Source: Actinostola sp. cb2023 (Eukaryota; Cnidaria; Anthozoa; Actiniaria; Actinostolidae). Taken from it: a DNA stretch of 64,000 bases. Where the stretch lies: assembly GCA_033675265.1 (NCBI GenBank), contig JAUJYZ010001058.1, forward strand, positions 2,879,001 through 2,943,000, read 5' to 3'. The translations under genes were made by a program, and so were the position numbers. The notes beneath the pieces are model-generated. The model did not search any database. It had not been told where the DNA came from and saw only the letters and a program-made list of their open reading frames with translations. Below, piece by piece: positions 55,801-64,000 of the stretch (its first letter is position 1; every line of letters begins with the position of its first letter).

Positions 55801-58800
55801 AGGGAAAAAATTCCGATAAATTCTGAAACTCGCTCCAGACATTGGCAGGGACTACTTCAAGACACATAGTAAGTTACAGTAACATTTATTCAATATTTAT
55901 GCTGAAAATCCACCATTGAATAATGCCCATACATTCTCTTATACAAATGCTGCGCTTGGGCTACCTGTGATCAAACAGTATGCCCAGAAATACACCATGA
56001 GGACAAAACAAAGGAAATCACTACCGTGAACATAATTAGCATACAATGTGGTCAACTTTAACTTAAGTTTGAATTTCTCCAAGAATTCTGGAGGTTTCTT
56101 GGTGTTGCAGAACACCAGATGACGTTAGACAATGAACACAAAGAACAAGAAGAATGAACTTGAACCAGAACAATACCCTGCATACAAAGAAACCTAACCA
56201 AGAATACAATGCAGACTGTAGCACCAAGAAACACCCAGAATTCTTGATGGTTTGAGAAGCTAGATTGGCTGCACCTCGGGTTTTTTTCAACCCACTTCTC
56301 GGTGTTTGGAAATGGGATGAAAATCTCTATCTCATGTTTCATCCGATATCCACACGTGGAGAAGTGGGTTGAAAAAATGAGGTGTGGCCATGTTTGATCT
56401 ATTACTTCCAAAACATATTCACACATGTTTTTTTATTGCAAGCACAAACCTGTCTAAATCGCTTCAGGTGAACAACCAAGACTTCTGGTAGTGACCAAAG
56501 ACTCAGTCTCTTTACTGTTCCTTGTTGTCTTGTTTTGCACTTTGGACACAGCCAGGCATCATCTTCACCAAGCTAAAAATCAACAATAACTGATGAGAAC
56601 TAGTGCATAGAATAGTGGGTGGTACATGAACGTAGAATTAGAATAGAGTTGTTTTTCGTATGAGTGGGAAACCTACGGCATGGAGTTACCGTCACGGTAC
56701 GGAATCGAAGACAAATAAATCTATTCAACCAATCACAGTGTGCTGCAAAATCATTGCTCAACCAACCACAATGCTTGGATACTGCATGATCATGTCACAG
56801 TACCGTCACTGCACGGCATGAACCATACCGTAACTACTTCCCACTCAAACGATTATTGCTCAACTGATGATAAAGTAACATATACATGTATGTTGTGGTT
56901 TGAAATTTTCCACTGGTTTAAATTTTTTAGTCCATTGTTTTGGTTTCGTAATTCACTTCCTTTCAGTTTAATCCTATAATAATAATAATAATATAATAAT
57001 AATAATAATAATAATAACCAACTTTATTTATTGAGGGTGAGCACGTAACCGTCATAGACTGATGAACTTGTTGCCCTCCTACAATTAAATAATCTAACCT
57101 CATAACTATGAAACCTAAACATATAACTTACACACCATAAAACCCTAAACCTAACCTTAGAACAACTCTCGGAAAAATTTTAACCAGTGGGAAAAATTAA
57201 ACCACAACATATGCATGGAATTTATCAGATTCATTACGATTATTCATAAACTTTAACTTGGCCAAATTTATTAATTATTATTATTATTAGTACATGTATC
57301 TTCAAACTTGTGCATACAAGACATTACATGTATACTGTAAGTCAATATACGATAAGTCATATAGTTACGATATTGGCCCATACAGTATGGTTGATCATAA
57401 TTATTGTAATACCGGTATTACACTCTGTATAAAAGGGTTACTTTCTAGCTGAAGTAGATATATATTGTATTATGAGCTATTTATACCTGTTCCTCGCGTG
57501 TATAGAGAGAAAAACAATTGTTAAGGTCGACACCATGAGCAGTTTGAAACTCTGTTTCCATTTCTCGCACACTTGAGTGTTCCTCAGGATGACCATTAAT
57601 GTCTGATCTCACACAACTGCAACCAAAATCAATGACATGTAACAAAACAACGTAAGTGATCTCTGATCAAAATCTAAATTCTCCTCGAGATTCTTTGAAT
57701 TTCAAAGGAGAATTTGGGTTTTGATCACAAGTCACTTACTCCGTTCTTGTAGGGAACCCTTCAAATGCGACCACTTGAGATGAAAGTCGTGACTTTTAGT
57801 TTGCAATTAGACTCTAGACATCAAAGACGCCACATTCAGCATATTTGATGTTTATGGTTGACTGAAGTCCATTACCAACTTATCACCCATAACTTTACTA
57901 GTCTCTAGAAGTCTTGGCTAGACTTTAGAATGCCCTGTAACATTATTTGCATAACAATAGAATCTATTGTATTATTCGTCGTTCTCAAAGAGTGCCGCTA
58001 CAAGAGCTTGATATAGTGACAAGGTATTGTATTTGCACACTTCTGTCTTCATTATTACAGTGCGTTTCCCCTCAGTTGACGAGCAGGTTCAGAAGTTTGT
58101 TCAGAATTGAACTTTGTTGGCAACTGGTTTCCGAGTGAAGTCGGAAATTTGTTGGAACGAAAGTAATGGCTGAATTTACAAAAAATGGTATTAGAGTGCA
58201 ATTTAGAAAAGCTTGAAAACTAAATAACTAATTAGTACTAAATAGCACTAATGAAATAAGTTTTGACTTTGATCATTGAAGTAGTTTGTACTTCAATACC
58301 AACAAATTTCCAAATTCATATGGGAAGTGACTCAGTTCAAAAGTCAGAACCCGCTCATCAAAAGTAATGTGAAATGCACTGTAACCAATCAGACATTGAC
58401 ATCACTAGTTTCAAGTCTAGACAGAAATGAGGAAATACAATCAACAATTTCGCAAACTTTCATGATTTATTACTGTGAATTAGCCATTACCTAAATGAGC
58501 AGGGGACTGGGAACAAGTTTATTAAAATTAATGCAATTATGAAATTAAGTTTATGACATGAAACAGCATGTTGAAATTAGTATCAGCTGTGCAAAGTGTG
58601 ATGTGATTTGAGCGAATTCTGTCGGAATTATAAACTTTTGAAATTGTGTTGTCCAGACAAAATTTTACAGTGAATGTATGGTTTGGATGGACAATGTCAA
58701 AAATTTACAGAGTTTGTATGCGAAAATAGACATCTTTGATGCCCTCTAGCATCGTCAATATTAAGCCGAAGTTCACCAAACTTTCCAGACTAGCTAAGTT

Positions 58801-61392
58801 TGATCTGCTTTCTCAGAAAATGATGCCCACTTTTGCTAGTTTCTTATTGAATTAGTTTTACGGACTTGGTCCCAGTCCCCTGCTCATTTTGGTAATGGCT
58901 AATACCTACTTTTTTTTTGTTTCTTCGTCCCATTCAATAATCATTCTTATATGTTGTGGTGCCCTGGTGTCTTTACTGGCCATAACAGCACTAAATAAAC
59001 AAACGTTACAACACTTATTAAGCTAACAAGATATGGAATCCCTTGGATTCTGACATTGTGTTCCATCAATAGACCACTTTGCAGTTCTGTCTGGACAGTG
59101 ACCAGAAACAGACATCAAGTCAAGGGTGGCATTCAGATGAGCACATGATTGCCAGCCTTGATGGGTGATCACTGTAAATTTGGTAAGGAATGAAGAGCAC
59201 CGAGTAATATGAATGCATGATCGATCGAACAAATGGCCGAACTCAGGGTCTTAAAATAATTGAGGAGAAGGTGCTGCCTTTGTAATTACATCTACAAATG
59301 GTTAGACCTTCATGTCTTCTCAGATAAGGACATTAAACCTGAGGTCCTGTCTCCCGACCCTAATCTAACCTGTTCACGGGGGACATTAAAGAACCTGTTG
59401 AACTCTTCGTAAGAGTAGGGGATTGTTACCCGGTTCAACAGCCTACTTCAAATTGGAGGCATAACACACTAATATACTAACTCCTCATGATTGTAAGCTG
59501 CTCGGCTGCTGTAGGCATCTTCATATGCAGCCCGAAAAAATCCTCCATTGGTTGTAAAGCGCATTGAGACAATGTGAAATGTGCTATATATAAGAACCGA
59601 TTTATTATTATTATTCAAACAGGTTAGTCCATTCAGTAGAAAAAGCTTCTACTATGTCAATGGGAGCCCTAACAAACCATCCTAAACATGGTGGAAGGAT
59701 AACCGAACTGGTCTTGCTCTTCTAGTTCCAGTAGTTACATGTACAATAATCATACCTGTCGACTGTTGCTTGGTAGAGTGGATGATCTATGACTTGTGAT
59801 GATAAGTAACACTTGTCTGGAATACCACCCACAACACGGAGATTGAACAATGGCTTTTGCTTGTTGGCCTAAACATGTAATAAATAGAGGATATTACATG
59901 CCTATCACATGCAGCCCAACAAAGTCCTCCATCGGTTGTGAAGCGCATCGAGACAATGTGAAATGCGCTGTATAAGAACAGCCATTATTATTATTATTTA
60001 TTATTATCATAACAGAAGCAATGTCATCTGGTTATCTGCCTTTTAAATAATATCATCTATACCCTTGTTTGTTACTCTTACCATTTCATGTACATCATCT
60101 TGTAACAATCGTTTCATGGCATGTAGCAACGTTGACTGAAGTTTAGTGAAACTCAGTTCTCGAAGGACTCGCATTATGAATGGAGGTCCAAATCTGTGAA
60201 TAAACAAAATATTGTAGTATACAAGAATTGACATACAATATTTTCATAATAATACTGGTAGTCAAACTATAATACAGACACCTCCATAATATATTGAATT
60301 ATTATGAATAGTTCTCTTGGTCCATACACTTCTCCTTGTTTCCACACACGTTTTAGGCTGTGTTTACACAATAGGAATTAGAAAACTATTGTTTGTTGAG
60401 CAGTTAACCTTAGTCTGGCACAGGGGGGGAAGGGGACGGGAGGGGGAAGGAGGTGGAGGAGGACTGTGGAGGAGAGAAGAGAAGGAGCGCCTGCAACGGT
60501 CCTATTGTTTACGTGTTATCCACCACTCATCAAATGTGAATAGTGCTTGTCAAAAATGATCCCACTTCCATATTCGTTTTTCTTTCTGCGCATGTTATAC
60601 CTTACTACTGTTGGCATTAATACGTGAGTACCCGATGCGAAACTCATGACAGTCAGATTCGAGACATCAAAGAAGCCACTTTCGGCATATCATTTGACGT
60701 TTATGATTGACAGAAGTCTATTGCAAACATACCTTTTGCAAGTTTCGTCCTGGCTGGTTGTGTAGTAATACAAAGAGTGGTTTAAGCATATTATTGTAAC
60801 ACAGACTGTATAAATACCTTTTGCAATTCTTCTCTTGTCCAATGCAGTTAGAAATAAGAATCACCAAGGAATCCTGAATAGGGCCACCATCATCATTGGA
60901 TATCACAAGTGGAGTATCACCCAGACTCTCTGGGTCTGGGTAAAGTTGTTTAGGTGCCTCAAATGCATAAATATTATCACCTTCGTGAATGATAGAAATG
61001 GACTGATGATCTTTAAAGCTTCTTTGAAACCCATCATAACCTAGCTCAGTGATTATAAGTCTATCTATGGGGATTTCAGTCATTTCAGATACAGCCTTGC
61101 TGAGATCTGATATTTTGCTATAAACTGGAACACTGACTCCAATCCTTAGAGGAGCTCTTGAAGACCCAACAATTACTACAGTTATATATATTGGCCTCAT
61201 ATTTCTTTGTGGAATGGGTAGCGACAGACACAGAAATGGGTCAAATGTGGTTGACTGTTGGTTGCACTTTGGACATGAAAGCGACGAACGATGTTGTGCT
61301 TGGAATAGATCAAGGACGATACTGTCATTGCAGCGCATGTGATTGGACAGCGACTCGGTGGCGATGCATTCGTCTGATCTTCCAACATTGTC
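52826..61392 (-). CDS. USP31/USP43-like ubiquitin hydrolase, 3' part
   Basis: Six minus-strand exons: 60818-61392, 60082-60193, 59756-59868, 57487-57616, 56450-56572, 52826-53316 (about 514 aa). The protein is a USP-family cysteine protease removing ubiquitin from substrates. Motifs in order: [14 protein letters not shown] and [16 protein letters not shown] (zinc-ribbon half), [39 protein letters not shown] (second CxxC), [11 protein letters not shown], and [21 protein letters not shown] with the catalytic His, then [10 protein letters not shown] and a Ser-rich tail. This order and wording fit the USP31/USP43 group. The Cys-box exons must lie right of the window. Near 53022 one base appears missing: YDDTRVE is in one frame and [13 protein letters not shown] in another. 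Restoring a single G gives the same spacing as the human family. The stop TAG at 52826-52828 could instead hide a donor (AG/GTAGTG). Confidence 0.92.
53603..54226. mobile_element. Nested element with GATAAGCC(G/A)CAC words
   Basis: The left end has GCGTAAAAGCCGCACTCGCAGATAAGCCGCAC and the right end CTCGCAGATAAGCCACACC plus GTGTGGCTTACGGTA, so inverted and direct words are mixed. It interrupts the pogo-like element. Confidence 0.55.
54384..54666 (-). pseudogene. Possible pogo transposase C-terminal remnant
   Basis: Two overlapping minus-strand frames carry [20 protein letters not shown] and, after a frame slip, [20 protein letters not shown] followed by a run of Asp. An acidic C-terminal tail is usual in pogo/Tigger DDE transposases and the position inside a pogo-like element agrees. 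The catalytic domain is absent. The assignment is by context and composition only. Confidence 0.4.
55186..55969. mobile_element. Fold-back family D, copy 3
   Basis: Two 293-bp near-identical inverted arms start CACAGGTAGCCCAAGCGCAG; the centre is about 195 bp. Flanks show a perfect 7-bp duplication ATCAAAC (55179-55185 and 55970-55976). Open frames within it are mirror images of the arms. It lies in the last USP intron. Confidence 0.92.
56656..56852. mobile_element. MITE family E, copy 2
   Basis: CGTATGAGTGGGAAACCTACGG at the left and CCGTAACTACTTCCCACTC at the right, with GTCACGGTACGGAATCGA inside, match copy 1 in opposite orientation. It lies in a USP intron. Confidence 0.7.
56980..57026. 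repeat. TAA microsatellite
   Basis: (TAA)n followed by CCAACTTTATTTATTGAGGG, in a USP intron. The order resembles the 3' tail of a reversed SINE. Confidence 0.7.
57651..57760. mobile_element. MITE family C, copy 3
   Basis: GTAAGTGATCTCTGATCAAAATC and GTTTTGATCACAAGTCACTTAC are complementary; the best-preserved copy of the family. Confidence 0.85.
58192..58260. mobile_element. MITE family A, half copy
   Basis: TAGAGTGCAATTTAGAAAAGC through TAGCACTAATGAAA matches one half of copy 3; the other half is missing. Confidence 0.7.
58480..58902. mobile_element. Element with TTAGCCATTACC ends
   Basis: TTAGCCATTACCTAAATGAGCAGGGGACTGGGA at the left is complementary to the right end up to GGTAATGGCTAA. 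No coding content. It lies in a USP intron. Confidence 0.8.
59520..60003 (+). repeat. Two SINE/LINE-like tails ending in TTA repeats
   Basis: AAGCGCATTGAGACAATGTGAAATGTGCTATATA...TTATTATTATT at 59558-59615 recurs at 59937-60003, each preceded by GCAGCCC and TCCTCCAT(T/C)GGTTGT. The 3'-tail style with a short simple repeat fits SINEs mobilised by a LINE. The second copy ends 79 bp before the donor of the RFGPPF exon. Confidence 0.65.
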
Positions 61393-61491
61393 CTAATGAA
61401 TACAAGTCAAGAACAAAAATTTATACCAAATAAATAGATAAATAACACCAATAATATTATTATTTTTATGTGGCATAAGCTAATTCTGGTA

Positions 61492-62527
61492 TAGCCTGCG
61501 TAGCTGGCCCTGGAGAGGAGAGGATTGGGGAGGAGGGGAGGGGATTGGGGAGAGCAAGAGGAGGAGGGGGATTGGGGAGGAGGGAAGGAATGAGGGCCTG
61601 CCCGCAAGGCCGGGTATTTTAGATAATTACGGCCGCCGGTGGCCGTAAATTCCTATTGGTCGAAAATGACCAAAGTGACGCGTGATTGACAGTTAGAATC
61701 TAACACATCCCAGACCAAGCGAAGCCAAAGCATATCAAGTTGTAGTGATCGATGGAAGAGTGTAGTCAAGAGAATAATTTATTAGAGAAGTTCGATTTTT
61801 TTAAACCTGAGCAAGAACAAGTCATAAGAGACCTTTTATCGGGAAAAGATGTGCTTAGTACTGACCAAGTGAACAAATTGAACGGCGGAAGACATCAACT
61901 GAATTGTTCAAGTTCAAGTTGTCTTCACAACCGTTTGGCGTGTATCGTGGTTTTCGAATCTGTAGATTCCGCCAAATAAAACGCGTTTGGAAGCGAACAA
62001 ATCAACGTTAATTCAAATGTTAGTAGTGATCAAACTGTTTTTAAAATAAAATCTTTGAACGTAAGTTAGCTTAGATAGATAGACACCTTTATTTAAACTC
62101 AAATAAAGTGTAAATTATTACTTCTTGACTTTTACCGACCCCAAAGAAAATTCGTTGCGTTTTATTGGATTTTTGTCCAGCATTTACTATTTTTGTGGGG
62201 TTCTGGACATCGCAAAGCTTCGTAGTGTGCGTGAATTTGACAGCTGAACTTGCCCCCTTGACCTCGGGTGCTTCCTGATTGGTTGGTGATTTGAAATCTC
62301 TCTTATTTCCGGCGCAATTTGATTGGTTGGTGAAATTCGATCTCGCTTTGTTTAAAAGTAGGCGGTTATCTAAAATACCCGGCCTTGCGGGCAGGCTCTC
62401 ATTCCCTTCCCTTCTCCCCAATCCCCCCTCCTCCTCCCCCCCCCTCTCCTCCCTTCCCTTCCCCCACCCCTCCCCCAATCCCCCTCCTAACCCATCTCCC
62501 CTCCCCCAGAGCCGGCCACGCAGGCTA
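61492..62527. mobile_element. 1,036-bp Mutator-like element, Pack-MULE-like
   Basis: Terminal inverted repeats of about 135-160 bp begin TAGCCTGCG(T/A)... and include a purine-rich GGGGAGG tract and GGCCTGCCCGCAAGGCCGGG. The target duplication is a perfect 9 bp, ATTCTGGTA (61483-61491 and 62528-62536), which fits the Mutator superfamily. It carries no transposase, only the helicase-like fragment at 61752. Confidence 0.88.
61752..61979 (+). pseudogene. RecQ-helicase-like fragment inside the Mutator-like element
   Basis: A 75-codon frame reads LLEKFDFFKPEQEQVIRDLL and then SGKDVL. This is the RecQ motif 0 / lead-in to Walker A (F-x-P-x-Q-x-x-x-I ... L-x-G-x-D-V-L), but it breaks off where PTGxGKS should follow (STDQVN instead). 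It has a start codon and a stop, so it could still be translated, but no ATPase site is present. Capture of a host or transposon-borne helicase exon is inferred. Confidence 0.6.
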
Positions 62528-62536
62528 ATTCTGGTA

Positions 62537-63286
62537 AAATTGCATGATCTGATTAATTGTTTAGTGTGCAATATTCTCTGATAAAGCCCGTGCCAGGGTG
62601 ATTATGGATTTTGTTGTCACGATAAAAATAACCTCACCTCAATTCACCGATGCGACACTAGAGCTCACGTGGTGTACTTCATGTTACTGTCACCAAAAAG
62701 TTCGGACAATGTCCTTGAATTGCCGTACAAACGCACTAACTTTTGTACAGTTTATAGACTCGATTTAGTTGTTCGATTCTCTAAATATTAGCAAAATCTT
62801 GTTTATAAACTGTTTTTAAAATAGTTTTTAAAATAGTTGTGGTCGTGGTCGCATATATTTAAACTTTAAATATTATTGTAAACAACAAAGATAGACTATG
62901 ATTTTATTGAGCATGAGCACTGGGCCAATTTGAAAAACTCGTACTCATACTCATTGTCATACTCGTAGTCAGATCTGAAGTTCACTACTTTCCTGTACTG
63001 GCTTGGCGCAACATTGTCAATATGCTTAAAGGTAAACACATAGGCCCGACATGTGTTGTACTGGTAACAAAAGTCTGTGCATGCCCTCCCCTTACTTCTC
63101 TCCACCCCAGTCCCTCTCTCCCTCTCCACTCCCCTTCCTCCTCCTCCTCCACCCCTCCCCTCTAGCTCTAGTAGGGACTATACAGGCTATTATGACTGTT
63201 TACCTGATTTTTCAATTCTGACAAAAAAGATTTCATTGAATAGTACTGTTCTATTTTTAACACTAAAACACACTGCTCATGAATCA
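62537..63286. other. No recognised gene
   Basis: A minus-strand frame at 62896-63129 ends in an acidic Tyr-rich stretch (SDYEYDNEYEYEF) with a nearby AATAAA, but has no family resemblance and no clear splice context. The pyrimidine-rich 63080-63160 tract is low complexity. Confidence 0.45.
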
Positions 63287-63287
63287 C

Positions 63288-63324
<37 letters not shown>

Positions 63325-63700
63325 ACTCCCCTATATACGCTATACGGGTATGTGCCACGGGATAGGGTATGGTTTTTGAGCTCCCAGGTCTGGGGTAGGG
63401 TATCGTTTTTTGCCTTTTTAGGCTGGGATCGGGTACGTTTTGGTCTGGTATAGGGTATGGTTTCCGCAATAACGCCACTATCAGTCGCTATCAATTTACA
63501 TATCCCTTTAGCACGCTTTCAATCTGGATAGGGTATACATTTTTAAGCTTTAGTCTGGGATAGGGTGTACATTTTAAAGCTTTAGTCTGGGATAGGGTAT
63601 GGAAAATCAAAATTTTAGGTCTGGGATAGGGTCAGGGTTTTGAGGTGTCCGCGGCACACCCCTACCCAAAAATACCCTTAGTGCCCCCCCCCCCGGGACG
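63287..63700. mobile_element. G-tract-bounded GGGTACTCCC element
   Basis: A G run of about 34 ends GGGTACTCCCCTATATACGC. The interior repeats GGGATAGGGTATGG-type words five to six times, and a C run follows GTGCC at the right (63685-63695). I recall this wording as common in marine invertebrate genomes; superfamily unknown. Confidence 0.7.
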
Positions 63701-64000
63701 AATCATTACGGTTATTATATTAACTTTTTGGAGAAGGCAATCAACGCTTCAGTGAACATGCCATGGCCGACATGTTTTGTGGTTGTGGAATGTAAACAGC
63801 CGCCTTGACCAAAATAGACCAAAGCAATATCTAAACGAATTCCACGTAGAACCATGGGATACGACTATGATATTTTAGTATTTACAAAACTGTTTTTATT
63901 GTCGTTATGTATTTCTCTACGACTCTAGCCGTTCACGGACAAAGTTTTCACAAAGCCAAAGGCGTCAACAACACACACTGACACAGCAGGAAATTGACAA
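63701..64000. other. No recognised gene at the right edge
   Basis: No splice-compatible USP exon or other coding motif is seen up to the window end on either strand. Confidence 0.4.

Noticed and set aside
55288..55867. Mirrored ORFs containing [24 protein letters not shown] text on both strands
   Set aside because: They are the two inverted arms of one fold-back element, so the same sequence is read twice.
60718..60817. Extension of the USP exon through [20 protein letters not shown] to a second donor-like AAAAG/GTATG at about 60731
   Set aside because: The upstream donor at 60817 joins in phase to RFGPPF as in the family; the extra stretch has no counterpart. The resemblance of the two donors is noted but weak.
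62896..63129. Minus-strand ORF as an upstream USP exon or separate gene
   Set aside because: It ends in its own stop, lacks USP motifs and has no acceptor that fits the phase-0 start of the exon at 61392.

Overview
This is a 64 kb piece of an animal nuclear genome, probably an early-branching marine invertebrate (sponge or cnidarian grade; the lineage is a guess). The genes have many GT-AG introns, a USP31/USP43-type deubiquitinase points to Metazoa, and the non-coding DNA is packed with short palindromic (MITE-like) elements, a Penelope-like remnant, tRNA-like sequences and G-tract-bounded repeats. There is no operon or prokaryotic signal. All gene models were built by hand from splice sites and recalled homologues; every stated exon set keeps reading frame, apart from one single-base frameshift in the last gene.

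Layout. 1-4.8 kb is intergenic and carries transposon remnants. 4.86-13.3 kb (minus) is ARP8, actin-related protein 8 (13 exons, 570 aa). It is head-to-head, 130 bp apart, with ATG12 (plus, 13.45-18.4 kb, 4 exons, 119 aa). 19.5-35.3 kb (minus) is ABAT, mitochondrial GABA transaminase (15 exons, 501 aa), with a 3.7 kb TAA microsatellite desert in intron 8. A 4.5 kb divergent spacer holding a 2.6 kb fold-back element leads to GGH, gamma-glutamyl hydrolase (plus, 39.8-48.5 kb, 9 exons, 345 aa). After a repeat-filled convergent spacer comes the 3' part of a USP31/USP43-like gene (minus, 52.8-61.4 kb), whose 5' part lies beyond the right edge. The genes are unrelated in pathway (chromatin remodelling, autophagy, GABA catabolism, folate hydrolysis, deubiquitination).

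Most unusual signals. (1) Three ARP8 introns start with tandem arrays that contain or abut the exon's own 5' splice site (75 bp x7, 92 bp x7, 22 bp), creating rows of decoy donors; two extra 75-bp copies would add 25 codons each in frame. ABAT exon 3 shows a related 83-bp duplication that makes an 18-nt in-frame mini-exon. (2) ABAT intron 8 has a tandem duplicate of exon 8 and its upstream intron that appears overwritten by TAA repeats, either an assembly artefact or an odd sequence-conversion process. (3) A 1,036-bp Mutator-like element with 9-bp target duplications carries a RecQ-helicase-like fragment, like a Pack-MULE. (4) A fold-back family starting CACAGGTAGCCC has three copies, each with a perfect 7-bp target duplication. 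A possible small secreted cysteine-rich peptide gene lies antisense in GGH intron 1.
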